A stretch of 64,000 bases of DNA, from positions 1 to 64,000 of the forward strand of contig JAFYJD010000010.1 of the NCBI GenBank assembly GCA_017538255.1, read 5' to 3'. This DNA comes from Clostridia bacterium (GTDB taxonomy: Bacteria > Bacillota > Clostridia > Christensenellales > CAG-138). Positions 17,511 to 25,682 of the stretch are shown here, in pieces. The notes below the pieces were generated by a model. It was not told where the DNA came from and ran no database searches. It saw only the letters and a list, made by a program, of their open reading frames with translations. The translations under genes and the position numbers were made by a program. Position 1 is the stretch's first letter. Every line of letters starts with the position of its first letter.

Positions 17511-18251
17511 TCAGAAGTCGAACGAACTCGGGGAGAGGCACCATTTGCCGCCGACCTTGATAAGAACAAAACTGCTGTCTTCCTGGCGTTTCTCGTCGTC
17601 GTACTTGTAGGTGTAGCGGATATAGACGGTCTTCGCGTCGGTGATGTTGAGATACAGATCGTATTTGCTGTTCTTAAGGTTTTCTTTGATCTTTTTGATC
17701 TGATCCTTGCTGTGCTCTTTGTAGCCTACGATCTCGGTCTTGACCAGTTTTGCGCCCGCGATCTTCTGGTATTCTTTGATTTCTTTGGCGTCTTCTTTGA
17801 GTTCCTTCTTCCATTCGGACTTGGTCATATCCTCGTCCTTGAGGTAGGCCTTTACATATTTAGAGGGAAGGTAGGAAGCCGCTTTGACGAGATTGATGTT
17901 GCCGACGGCCTTTGCATAGCCCTTGGCAGTACTCTTCCAGCCGCCGCAGAGAAGCGCGATGATAAGGATGAGACCGACAAGAACGGCAAGCGCGGCAGCG
18001 CCGAGACCGATCAGTTTTTCTTTGCTGAGACCCTTGATCTTCTCAATAAACGCATTGAAACCGCTCGCTGTCTGCTGAGCCGGCGCATCCGCCTGAGCGC
18101 CGAACTCTTCCGCACGATCCTCGAACTGCTCCGCCTGATCTTCGATACGGTCGATCTGTTCTTCGACCGCTTCGCGAACGAGGGGATCGCCGCACGCACG
18201 GCAAAAGACTGCTTCATCGTTGTTTTGTGCACCGCATTTCTTGCAATACAT
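17511..18251 (-). CDS. Zinc-ribbon, single-pass membrane protein with extracytoplasmic domain
   Basis: The protein has 246 residues from ATG 18251, which has TGGAGG upstream. The first 25 residues form a zinc ribbon (MYCKKCGAQ...FCRACG). A glutamine- and glutamate-rich stretch (EQIDRIEDQAEQFEDRAEEFGAQ, coiled-coil like) and one transmembrane helix (about residues 80-105) follow, then a Lys-rich outer domain of about 130 residues. This is the layout of zinc-ribbon proteins of Clostridia with NTF2-like or DUF4878-like outer domains; the exact outer family was not recognised. The next gene upstream also carries zinc ribbons, so the two may work together. Confidence 0.75.
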   Translation of the reverse strand: MYCKKCGAQNNDEAVFCRACGDPLVREAVEEQIDRIEDQAEQFEDRAEEFGAQADAPAQQTASGFNAFIEKIKGLSKEKLIGLGAAALAVLVGLILIIALLCGGWKSTAKGYAKAVGNINLVKAASYLPSKYVKAYLKDEDMTKSEWKKELKEDAKEIKEYQKIAGAKLVKTEIVGYKEHSKDQIKKIKENLKNSKYDLYLNITDAKTVYIRYTYKYDDEKRQEDSSFVLIKVGGKWCLSPSSFDF

Positions 18252-18337
18252 AGAATTACCTCCAAAGGTTTTTAATATTTCAGAAAAAGCGCGAAACCAC
18301 AGCGCTCGCGCTGATTTCTCGTGGGGGGTGGGAAAAC

Positions 18338-19063
18338 TTATTCTATCCTGCGGCCGCAGCCGGTACAGAACTTTGCACCGGACCTGAGCGCCTTGCCGCA
18401 ATCGGGACATACGGGCGGCTCCGAGGCTTCCGAAGTGGGCTCAAAAACCGCAGCGGTCGCTCCGAAAACGGTCTCCGCGGCTTCTGCGAGCTCGGTATCG
18501 GGTTCGGGCTCATCCTCAACCGTGGGGTCGGGTTGAGGTATGGGTTGAGGTATGGGCTCGGGTATAGGTTGAGGTTCGGATGCAGGCTGAGCCTCCGCTT
18601 TGACGGCGGGCGCTTCGATACGGCGGCCGCATTTTGTGCAGAATGAAGCATCGCCCAAAATGGGAGCGCCGCAGCCGGCACATACGTTGGCAGCCGCAGG
18701 GGGGGCGGGTCTTTCGACCTTCGCACCGCAGGCGGAGCAGAACGCGAAGCCCTCCTTGAGATTGGCGCCGCATTTTTGGCAGGTGGTGAGCGCACGGATC
18801 GCCTTGAGTTCGGTCTGCGCAGCCTCGATTTGTTTCTTTGCGTCGGTTATGGTGCCGATGATATCGGAAAACTCGGGCGCTTCGTCGCCGCTGTGGGAGG
18901 AATAATAACTTTCGCCGAGTTTTAAATAGGCCTCATGGATGCTCTTTTCGAGTTTGGAGATATGGGAATTGAGCGCGGAAACATTTTGCATCTTTTTGAT
19001 GCGCTGCTGCGCGCCGGAGCCTGCCTGCGTCAGTTTGGAACCGATGTTTTCAAAAAAATCCAT
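18338..19063 (-). CDS. Multi-zinc-ribbon protein with coiled-coil N terminus
   Basis: The protein has 241 residues from ATG 19063, preceded by a GGGGG-type site. It opens with a helical coiled coil (FFENIGSKLTQAGSGAQQRIKKM, then about 60 residues). Three Cys4 zinc-ribbon units follow: CQKCGANL...CSACGAKV, CAGCGAPI...CTKCGRRI and CPDCGKAL...CTGCGRRI. A Pro/Glu/Gln-rich segment with repeated PIPEP/PIPQP separates the last two. There is no signal or membrane segment. It may be an adaptor; function unknown. Confidence 0.75.
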   Translation of the reverse strand: MDFFENIGSKLTQAGSGAQQRIKKMQNVSALNSHISKLEKSIHEAYLKLGESYYSSHSGDEAPEFSDIIGTITDAKKQIEAAQTELKAIRALTTCQKCGANLKEGFAFCSACGAKVERPAPPAAANVCAGCGAPILGDASFCTKCGRRIEAPAVKAEAQPASEPQPIPEPIPQPIPQPDPTVEDEPEPDTELAEAAETVFGATAAVFEPTSEASEPPVCPDCGKALRSGAKFCTGCGRRIE

Positions 19064-19127
19064 AATGCCCCCTTGATTGATGATCCCGCTCGAACGACCG
19101 AAAACGGATATGTGTATACTACTTAAC

Positions 19128-19156
19128 ATTATAATCGATACGCGCATATTAGTCAA
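19128..19156 (-). promoter_or_regulatory. Promoter of zinc-ribbon pair
   Basis: On the minus strand TTGACT (19151-19156) and TATAAT (19128-19133) are exactly 17 bases apart, 64 bases upstream of the ATG at 19063. Confidence 0.82.
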
Positions 19157-19199
19157 GCGTAAAATCGGATCATCTGCGATTTTATTATTGAGCCAAAAC

Positions 19200-19229
19200 A
19201 AAAATGCCGCCCCCAAAAAAGGGAGCGGC
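19200..19229 (-). terminator. Terminator of thiT
   Basis: A 9-bp stem with one G-T pair (19206-19214 and 19221-19229, loop of six A) reads on the minus strand into ATTTTTG. It lies 14 bases past the thiT stop. Confidence 0.85.
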
Positions 19230-19242
19230 GATGATGACGGGA

Positions 19243-20181
19243 TCAGTTCGTTTTAACCTCGCGATTCTCAAAATAACCCTTGAGGGGCCGGTAGATGAGC
19301 ATCGCGACAACGAGCGTGATAACGAGTTCCACAAGCATATACCAGCCGTTGTAGAGCAGGGAGTAGATCCAGGGCGAGGTCATCGTAAGACCGAAAAACT
19401 CTTCGGGCATCCACTCTTTCCAGATCCAAACGCCGGTGGTGTAGTGGCAGACAAAGCGGAGGAAGAAGGTTATGATGATGCCGATCGCAACGCCATTGCG
19501 GCCCTTGCCGAACGCGCCGGCAAGACCTATCACGGTATAGGCGACGATGTAGTCAAGGAAGATGACGCCGAACGCCATAGCGGTAGAGGTCGCGTAGCCG
19601 ACGTTGTCAAGGCCGAGAATCATTTGGATGATGCTGTAAACAAACGCGGTGGTTATGCCCCAGCGCCAGCCGTAGCGGTGGCTGATGATGACGAGCGGCA
19701 GCATACTTACGATCGTTACGCCGCCGCCGTAGGGCAGATCGATCTTTATCAGGCTGCACACCGTCGCGACGGCTACCATAAGCGCGCTTTCGGTGAGCTG
19801 GATCGAGGTGATGCGCTGATTCGATACGCCCTTTTTGCCGAAGTTGACAAATACGATCAGGGCAACAAAGCACGCCGCGATCGCGCCGCCGATGACGGCA
19901 AGGACGATGCTGTGCTTCTTGGCGGCGTCTTCGTCATCCGAATCGCTTTCTGTATCCGTTTCAGATGCGCCGACAGTCATAACGTCGCCCGAAGCGGACT
20001 CGCCTTCTTTGGGCTCATCGGTGGGGGCGCTGCCGACGGTTTCTGTATCATCGTTGCCTGAAACGGCGCTCTCTGCAAGAGCGGCCGGGCGGACGCTGAA
20101 ACAGACCGCTGCAAACGCGATCGCCAGTACAAGCGCGAGCATAATCGCTTTTGCGCTTTTTGCGTATAGGTTTTTGAACAT
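19243..20181 (-). CDS. thiT: ThiT-type thiamine transporter S component with unusual N-terminal extension
   Basis: The protein has 312 residues from ATG 20181, which has GGGAGA upstream. The last 180 residues form a ThiT/YuaJ-like membrane core of about six helices, including the thiamine-site region with LPYGGGVTIVSMLPLVIIS and Trp/Tyr-rich loops. Unlike the usual ThiT of roughly 190 residues, it begins with a signal-like helix. An acidic Ser/Thr/Glu/Asp-rich stretch of about 70 residues comes next (ESDSDDEDAAKK), then an extra transmembrane helix (about 98-120). A TPP riboswitch in its leader confirms thiamine as substrate. The energising EcfA1-A2-T module lies at 46832-49300. Confidence 0.9.
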   Translation of the reverse strand: MFKNLYAKSAKAIMLALVLAIAFAAVCFSVRPAALAESAVSGNDDTETVGSAPTDEPKEGESASGDVMTVGASETDTESDSDDEDAAKKHSIVLAVIGGAIAACFVALIVFVNFGKKGVSNQRITSIQLTESALMVAVATVCSLIKIDLPYGGGVTIVSMLPLVIISHRYGWRWGITTAFVYSIIQMILGLDNVGYATSTAMAFGVIFLDYIVAYTVIGLAGAFGKGRNGVAIGIIITFFLRFVCHYTTGVWIWKEWMPEEFFGLTMTSPWIYSLLYNGWYMLVELVITLVVAMLIYRPLKGYFENREVKTN

Positions 20182-20192
20182 AGTTTCTCCCG

Positions 20193-20328
20193 AAAAACAA
20201 ATCCCCCGCAAACGGTGCGGAGGCATAATGCTTGTATTTCCGTACCGCTTCCCTACGCAGGCATTACCCAAACAGGTTCAAAGGCTCTATCTCAGCATCC
20301 CGATATGGATCGGATGCGCGCCCAGCGG
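20193..20328 (-). promoter_or_regulatory. TPP riboswitch (THI-box) with terminator expression platform
   Basis: On the minus strand the aptamer spans about 20328 to 20245. CTGAGA (20290-20295) lies in a GGGATGCTGAGA context and AACCTG (20273-20278) in TTTGAACCTG. The signature continues into GGGTAATGCCTGCGTAGGGAA. P1 pairs CCGCT (20324-20328) with AGCGG (20245-20249). Downstream a 7-bp stem (20203-20209 with 20217-20223) followed by ATTTGTTTTT forms a terminator just before the thiT ribosome binding site. When thiamine pyrophosphate binds, transcription should stop. Confidence 0.96.
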
Positions 20329-20352
20329 AGTTATTCTGTTTTTCCGTGCGGT

Positions 20353-20381
20353 ATTATAATACAACGCGGCTAAAATTGCAA
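20353..20381 (-). promoter_or_regulatory. Promoter of thiT leader
   Basis: On the minus strand TTGCAA (20376-20381) and TATAAT (20353-20358) are 17 bases apart, placing the transcript start just upstream of the riboswitch aptamer. Confidence 0.8.
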
Positions 20382-20464
20382 GAGGGCAATATTGATTATT
20401 CCATTTTTATTCGCATTGTGGTATAATTAAAAAGATTATGACGGTCAAAGGACGGTGCGGCGCT

Positions 20465-20719
20465 ATGCTAACCGAATTTGGGCTCGGCGATCGCGTCAAG
20501 ATGCGCAAAAATCACGCTTGCGGCGCCAACGAGTGGCTCATCACGCGCACGGGCGCGGACATACGCATAAAATGCACGAACTGCGGGCGGGATGTGCTTC
20601 TCGACAGGCTCGATTTTATGCGCGCCGCCACCAAGCGCACCTTTGTGAACTCCGACCGTTGTGATACTTTTATACGAACGGATGACGAAACAGATGAAAA
20701 TAACGACAGGGACCGATAA
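20465..20719 (+). CDS. DUF951-family small zinc-ribbon protein
   Basis: The protein has 84 residues. The start at 20465 gives LGDRVKMRKNHACGANEW at the N terminus as in DUF951 proteins; the earlier ATG at 20438 lies only 11 bases after a TATAAT at 20422-20427 and would be nearly leaderless. Conserved features are H-A-C-G, G-A-D-I-R-I-K-C and the second Cys pair C-T-N-C-G. The C-terminal tail is hydrophilic (DDETDENNDRDR) and overlaps the signal-peptidase start. DUF951 proteins are common in Bacillota, often near translation or envelope genes; function unknown. Confidence 0.88.
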   Translation: MLTEFGLGDRVKMRKNHACGANEWLITRTGADIRIKCTNCGRDVLLDRLDFMRAATKRTFVNSDRCDTFIRTDDETDENNDRDR

Positions 20720-21365
20720 CGGCACGTTTGAAACACTCACGCCCAAAGAAAAAAAGGCGTTTAACAAGGCTTCGCTCGCGCTTCATAAGCACCATCACAG
20801 CGTAAACAAGACTTTTAATCTCGATTTTCTGCTCTTGATGATCGGCGCTTTGATAGCGGCGTTTGCGTTAAGGCAGTTCGTTTTCGAGCCGACTCGCGTT
20901 GAAGGCATATCGATGCAGCCCACGCTGATGAACGAGGAGCGCGTACTTGTTGAAAAAGTGAGTTATCTGTTTTCAAAACCCAAGCGCGGCGATATCGTCA
21001 TAGTGCATTATCCAGGCAGAACTCAGCGCTTTGTAAAGCGCGTTATCGCGCTCGGAGGCGAAACGATCGAGATAAGGTCGGGCTATGTCTACATCAACGG
21101 CGAACAACTCGACGAATCCGCATACGCGGGGGACTGGTATGGCAATATCCTCAAGGGCGTCAGGTGTTTGGGCAGCGAGAACGGCGTTTATACCGTGCCC
21201 GAAAACCACTATTTCGTTATAGGCGACAACCGCAACGATTCGCACGACAGCCGCGACGATTACGACCCCGCCTATAACGTCGGCGCGATCCCCGCGGAGC
21301 AGGTGCTCGGCAGGGGCGTGGCGGTGGTCTGGCCGATTGCGGCGATAAGGGGAGTTAAAAAATGA
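20682..21365 (+). CDS. lepB: Type I signal peptidase
   Basis: The 227-residue protein (start ATG 20682 or possibly 20694; neither has a strong ribosome binding site, and translation may be coupled to DUF951) has one transmembrane helix at about 48-68. It is followed by box B with the catalytic Ser77 in GISMQPT. Box D holds Lys119 in RFVKRVIALGGE, and box E is GDNRNDSHDSR. The Ser-Lys dyad is complete, so it should be an active signal peptidase with its active site outside the membrane. It overlaps the degenerate paralogue that follows by four bases. Confidence 0.95.
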   Translation: MTKQMKITTGTDNGTFETLTPKEKKAFNKASLALHKHHHSVNKTFNLDFLLLMIGALIAAFALRQFVFEPTRVEGISMQPTLMNEERVLVEKVSYLFSKPKRGDIVIVHYPGRTQRFVKRVIALGGETIEIRSGYVYINGEQLDESAYAGDWYGNILKGVRCLGSENGVYTVPENHYFVIGDNRNDSHDSRDDYDPAYNVGAIPAEQVLGRGVAVVWPIAAIRGVKK

Positions 21366-21949
21366 CCAAAAAACAAGGAGCCGTTCGACCGAGAAGCGGG
21401 CAGAACAGAACGCTGAAATACAGGGTGCTCGACTGGACGACGACGGTGGTCATCGGCGTCGGTGCGGCGGCGCTGCTGCTGTTCGGCGTTTTTTCGCCTA
21501 TGCGCGTTGAAAGCGCAACGATGTCGGGCGTTGAAAAGGGCGACGTCGTGGTCGCGGACAGGCTCGGCAAATATCTTTACGGTTTCGATCGCGGCGATAT
21601 GCTGCTTCTTAAACCCGTCGAGTTCGAGATAAACAAAAACACCGACAAAAAGGCGGAGCCCCTGCGCCTTGCGCGAGTCGTTGCATTCGCCGGTGAAACG
21701 GTTACGATATCGGGCGGAAGCGTCTACATAAACGGCAGCCTGCTTGATGAAACGGAGTACGCACGCGCCCTGTATACGAGCATTCGGATGGAGTTTACGG
21801 TTCCGAGCGGGAGCGTGTTCGTACTGCCGGACGAAAGGCTGTACCTGACGGACGAGATGCTCGAAGAACTCGTTGTAGATACAAACAGGATCAAGGGCGA
21901 GGTCAGATTCATCGCCTATCCGTTTGCGAGGATGGCCGCGTTCAAATGA
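21362..21949 (+). CDS. Catalytically degenerate signal-peptidase (S26) paralogue
   Basis: The 195-residue protein aligns with the preceding signal peptidase from its transmembrane helix (about 27-45) through the box-D strand (RVVAFAGETVTIS, then GGSVYINGSLLDE). The catalytic positions have changed: the Ser position is Thr53 (S-A-T-M in place of G-I-S-M) and the Lys position is Ala104 (R-L-A-R in place of F-V-K-R). The GDN...DSR box is absent. It is therefore probably inactive and may bind or regulate the active enzyme. Translational coupling (ATGA at 21362-21365) supports joint function. Confidence 0.85.
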   Translation: MTKKQGAVRPRSGQNRTLKYRVLDWTTTVVIGVGAAALLLFGVFSPMRVESATMSGVEKGDVVVADRLGKYLYGFDRGDMLLLKPVEFEINKNTDKKAEPLRLARVVAFAGETVTISGGSVYINGSLLDETEYARALYTSIRMEFTVPSGSVFVLPDERLYLTDEMLEELVVDTNRIKGEVRFIAYPFARMAAFK

Positions 21950-21991
21950 CGCCAAGGCGTGCCGCCGAGCCGCAAACCGCAGAGGAAAACT

Positions 21992-24412
21992 ATGCTTTTT
22001 GATATCCTATCGCTCATATATATGCTTGCTTTTGCCGCGGCGGGGCTCGTGCTCGCGCGGGAACTGTTTTTTGGCGACAATACGATAAGGCGCATCGTCT
22101 ACGGGCTTGCCGCGGGGCTTATGATGCTCATATGGCTGCCCGCGCTGTTTTCGTTCGTTATGGGCTTTACTTTGGCGGCGCAGATACTCGCGCTGATAAC
22201 CGCGCTTTCGATCGCGCTCGCCGCAAAACTCATACGCGCCAAAAAACGGCAAAACACGATCCCGCTCGATAACAAAAGCGATAAAGGCGAACTGCGCACG
22301 CTCATACTGACGGCGGCGCCGATAGTTCTTATCGGAATTATACTGCACCTCAATCACACGATAGTGCCCGCGTCGAACGGCTCGCTTCACGTCGGTCAAT
22401 GCACCTACGGCGATCTTTGTATGCATCTTGGGTTCATCACGAGCATCAGCACACAAAAGGCATTCCCGCCAGAGTATTCGCTGCTTCCGGGCACGGCGGT
22501 CGGCTATCCGTTCCTCTGCGACAGCGTAAGTTCAACTTTCTATACGCTCGGCGCCTCGCTGCGCACGGCGACTATACTTCCCGCTGTCTATGCGCACATC
22601 ACGGTCGTTCTCGGCGTTTACCTGTTCTTTAATACATGGTTCAAAAGCAAAAAAACCGCCGTCATCGCCACGTACATCTTCTTCATCGGCGGCGGCATCG
22701 GGTTTATGTACATCTACAACAACCGCCTGATACTGCTCGCGGAGGGCGTGGATCGCGTCAAGGATATGTTTGCGGGCTTCTATCTTACGCCGACAAATAT
22801 GCCCGCGGAGGGTTTGAGGTGGGTCAACGCCATCGCCGATATGCTTCTGCCGCAGCGCGCGACGCTGTTCGGATGGGCGCTGCTGTTCCCTGCGCTTGAA
22901 CTGCTGCACCGCGCCGCGATCGAAAAAACGCGCAGGCTATTCATCCCGCTCGGCATAGTCGCGGGCAGTCTGCCGCTGATACACACACATTCGTTCGTTG
23001 CGCTCGGTATGGTATCCGTATTTCTGTTCGTTACGAGCCTGACGGATATGCTCGTCTGCGCAAAACATGGCGAAAACGCGCGCACGGCGGCGACCGTTGC
23101 GGGCTTCTTTGCGGCGCTTGCCGCGCTCGCAGTCGTATCGTTTCTTCCGCTTGCGGAAACAAAGGACGGCATCGCGCGAAAAATGCAGACGTCGATGGCG
23201 ATACTGCTCGGCGCGCTCGCGCTCATCGCCGCGGGAGCGGGCCTTGTCAAAAGTATAAAGAATAAACGCGGAATAACATCCGCCGCCGTCCTTGCATCGA
23301 TCGCACTAATAATAGGCGCGGCTTCGGCGGCGGCGATACGCGCGCATTCGGCGTTCGCGGTCGTCGTGCCCCTTGCGGGCATAGCCGCCGTCGTCATATT
23401 CACGCTTGCCGGCGGGCAGGATCCGAAAACGGCGGGGGATGACGAGCTGAGATCAGGTCTAAAACACTTAGGATATTTCGCGCTGTTCGGAGTTATCGCG
23501 GTCGCGATCGCCGCGCCGCAGCTGTTCCTCTTTACATTCAAACAGTCCGCAGACAGCAGCTCGTTTTTGCGGTGGAACTTCAACTGGGACAATAACAGCG
23601 ACGGCTTTTTGTGGTTCTACATAAAAAATCTCGGCCTAATCTTTGTTTTGATGCCGATAGCGTTCATTTGGCTCAAACGCAAACAGAGGCGTTTCTACGG
23701 AGGCGCGCTGCTGATATGGGCGGTGTGCGAGATGCTTCTGTTCCAGCCAAATCCCTATGACAACAATAAACTGCTGTTTATATGGTTCGCTATGACCTGC
23801 GGCATAGTGGCGCACCTGATCGCCGAAACGCTCGCAAAACGGGCGTACTTGGACGGCGGGGAAAGACTCGACATCAGGCGCACGGCGGTGCGGTTCGCGG
23901 CGCTTGCCGTCGCGCTTATAGTTATGATGCTTTCGGGCGTATTGACGCTTCTGCGCGAATATGTTTCGGCGGACCATTACACGCTCGTCAAGAGCGAAAA
24001 CGGGATCCGCGTTCAAAAGGTCGAAAAAGGCTATGAACTCACGAGCCGCCAACTTGTTGACCTTGCCGCATGGGTCAACGAAAACACGCCGGAGGACGCG
24101 ATGTTTTTGACGCACAACAACCATAACAACGTGATCGCGATGCTAACGGGGCGCGATCTGTTCTGCGGCTCGGGCACGTTTTTGCATTGGCACGGTATAA
24201 ACTACCGCGAGCGAGCAAACCTAATAGGCAAAATGTATTCCTCTCCGAGCGAGTACCTGTTTGCCTGCGCCGAGGAGTACGGCATCGATTATGTGCTTAT
24301 AAGTTCCTATGAAACGGGCAGTTATAATGTGGATAGGGCGTGGTTTGAAAACAATCTTAGCGCCGTTTATTCAGAAGGCAACGTCGTTCTTTACAGGATC
24401 GAAAGGCCATAA
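21992..24412 (+). CDS. Large polytopic membrane protein, GT-C-like glycosyltransferase candidate
   Basis: The 806-residue protein starts at ATG 21992 with AGAGGA upstream. It has about 15 hydrophobic segments, an early soluble loop with C-T-Y-G-D-L-C-M-H-L-G and Y-G/D-rich residues after the second or third helix, and a C-terminal soluble domain of about 150 residues (NHNNVIAMLTGRDLFCGSGTF). This layout matches the GT-C-type glycosyltransferases or uncharacterised membrane relatives (YfhO-like), which use polyprenyl-phosphate sugars; the first-loop Asp would be the catalytic-site candidate. It follows the two signal peptidases. No specific family could be named. Confidence 0.55.
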   Translation: MLFDILSLIYMLAFAAAGLVLARELFFGDNTIRRIVYGLAAGLMMLIWLPALFSFVMGFTLAAQILALITALSIALAAKLIRAKKRQNTIPLDNKSDKGELRTLILTAAPIVLIGIILHLNHTIVPASNGSLHVGQCTYGDLCMHLGFITSISTQKAFPPEYSLLPGTAVGYPFLCDSVSSTFYTLGASLRTATILPAVYAHITVVLGVYLFFNTWFKSKKTAVIATYIFFIGGGIGFMYIYNNRLILLAEGVDRVKDMFAGFYLTPTNMPAEGLRWVNAIADMLLPQRATLFGWALLFPALELLHRAAIEKTRRLFIPLGIVAGSLPLIHTHSFVALGMVSVFLFVTSLTDMLVCAKHGENARTAATVAGFFAALAALAVVSFLPLAETKDGIARKMQTSMAILLGALALIAAGAGLVKSIKNKRGITSAAVLASIALIIGAASAAAIRAHSAFAVVVPLAGIAAVVIFTLAGGQDPKTAGDDELRSGLKHLGYFALFGVIAVAIAAPQLFLFTFKQSADSSSFLRWNFNWDNNSDGFLWFYIKNLGLIFVLMPIAFIWLKRKQRRFYGGALLIWAVCEMLLFQPNPYDNNKLLFIWFAMTCGIVAHLIAETLAKRAYLDGGERLDIRRTAVRFAALAVALIVMMLSGVLTLLREYVSADHYTLVKSENGIRVQKVEKGYELTSRQLVDLAAWVNENTPEDAMFLTHNNHNNVIAMLTGRDLFCGSGTFLHWHGINYRERANLIGKMYSSPSEYLFACAEEYGIDYVLISSYETGSYNVDRAWFENNLSAVYSEGNVVLYRIERP

Positions 24413-24436
24413 GGCAAAACGGTCGATCCGCCGCGC

Positions 24437-24465
24437 TTGCGAAAAAAGGCAAAATATGATAAACT
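24437..24465 (+). promoter_or_regulatory. Possible promoter upstream of 24511 gene
   Basis: TTGCGA (24437-24442) and TAAACT (24460-24465) are 17 bases apart; the match is moderate and read-through from the gene upstream is also possible. Confidence 0.4.
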
Positions 24466-24510
24466 ATCGCGGTGGAGTATTAAACCATTGAAAGGACGGT
24501 AATTGTTCAT

Positions 24511-25125
24511 ATGAGCGAAACCGTTAACAGAAAAAACAGGGAGCGCAGCGAGGCGGAAAAAAAGCGCCGCCCGTTTGGTATCGCAAGGCGTTCGATATGG
24601 TATCTATTAAGATGGATGCTCATTATCACGCTTACGGTCTTTCTTTGCTATTTTGCGCTTGTTGAGATGCTCTATGTGTCCAATATCTATATAATCACGT
24701 CAGAGGGTATGGAGATGCGCGCGGACTGCGTACTTGGCGAGACCGACGCCAACTCGCTTCAGGAATACTTTGTAAACGATTGGATACTGCAGGACGAACT
24801 GCTTATGACACAGGCGTATCACCCGTACAGAGTGGAATCCTACGACCACCGTCTGTCGTTTGAGGCGATAAAGGTATTCCCGTGGTCCAAGACCGCCACC
24901 GTGCGCGTTGTGGAAAGGGTCAAAAACATACAGGCAAAACCCAAAAACGAGGCGACGGTCGACCCCGCGCCCGCGTGGGATAACGCGCAGATGGAACTCA
25001 AACTCGAGAAGATCGACGGACGCTGGTTCATCGTGGCGGTGGAGATACTCACGCTCGATCCCGAAGGCAAGCCCGCCGCGACGCCCGATTATTCGCAGCT
25101 TACAACGGATGTTCCACATTATTAA
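24511..25125 (+). CDS. Bitopic membrane protein of unknown function
   Basis: The 204-residue protein has a basic N terminus (KNRERSEAEKKRRPFGIARR), one transmembrane helix (residues 31-54) and an extracytoplasmic domain of about 150 residues with beta-rich character (LSFEAIKVFPW, TVRVVERV, MELKLEKIDGRWFIVAVE). It may carry an NTF2-like fold. AAAGGACGG lies upstream of the ATG. It follows the membrane protein 99 bases downstream and ends at a terminator. No family recognised. Confidence 0.65.
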   Translation: MSETVNRKNRERSEAEKKRRPFGIARRSIWYLLRWMLIITLTVFLCYFALVEMLYVSNIYIITSEGMEMRADCVLGETDANSLQEYFVNDWILQDELLMTQAYHPYRVESYDHRLSFEAIKVFPWSKTATVRVVERVKNIQAKPKNEATVDPAPAWDNAQMELKLEKIDGRWFIVAVEILTLDPEGKPAATPDYSQLTTDVPHY

Positions 25126-25140
25126 ATAACGACAAAAAAG

Positions 25141-25170
25141 AGCCGATCCATTGTTATGGATCGGCTTTTT
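25141..25170. terminator. Terminator between convergent genes
   Basis: A 10-bp perfect stem (25141-25150 with 25157-25166, loop of six) is followed by TTTT on the plus strand and preceded by an A-run that gives a T-run on the minus strand. Confidence 0.85.
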
Positions 25171-25183
25171 CTATGAAAACACG

Positions 25184-25681
25184 CTATTCAAGCGGTATTA
25201 TCCTTGCACGGACACGCCCCGAATCGATGATGACTTCGGCGACGGACGGCTTTGAGCCGCCGCGCGGGCGCGCAGGACTGCCGGGATTGATAACGCTGAG
25301 ATCGCCGTAGTTGCGATACTGCGGTATATGCGTATGCCCGTATAAAAGCACGGAGCAGCCGAGGCGTTCGGCGCGCTCTCTTGCCGCGAGGGTGAAGTAT
25401 GCGTCCACTTCGTGCGCGTGCCCGTGTATGAGCAGCAGTTTTACACCCTCATACTCGATAACGAGTTCCTTTGGCGGCACGTTGTCGTGGTCCGGCGTAA
25501 AACTGTCGCTGTTGCCGCGCACCGCGTGAACGGGTTTGTCCGTCATCGTTTCAAGAACTCTCGCGTCGGAAACAAAGTCCCCAAGATGCACGTAGGCGTC
25601 CGCGTCCGAAAGCGCCTTATAAGCCCTGTCGAGCGCGGCGCTGTTGCCGTGAGTATCGCTCATTATCCCGAGTTTTATCAT
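25184..25681 (-). CDS. YfcE/MJ0936-family metallophosphoesterase
   Basis: The 165-residue protein has the calcineurin-like metal-site motifs of the small single-domain family: GIMSDTHGN near the N terminus, HLGDFVSD, RGNSD, LLIHGHAHE and LYGHTHIPQ, with the usual terminal INPGS. This family hydrolyses phosphodiesters in the cytoplasm with Mn2+ or similar metals; the natural substrate is usually unknown. It starts one base after the RdgB stop and is the last gene of the DivIC-type operon. Confidence 0.93.
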   Translation of the reverse strand: MIKLGIMSDTHGNSAALDRAYKALSDADAYVHLGDFVSDARVLETMTDKPVHAVRGNSDSFTPDHDNVPPKELVIEYEGVKLLLIHGHAHEVDAYFTLAARERAERLGCSVLLYGHTHIPQYRNYGDLSVINPGSPARPRGGSKPSVAEVIIDSGRVRARIIPLE

Positions 25682-25682
25682 A

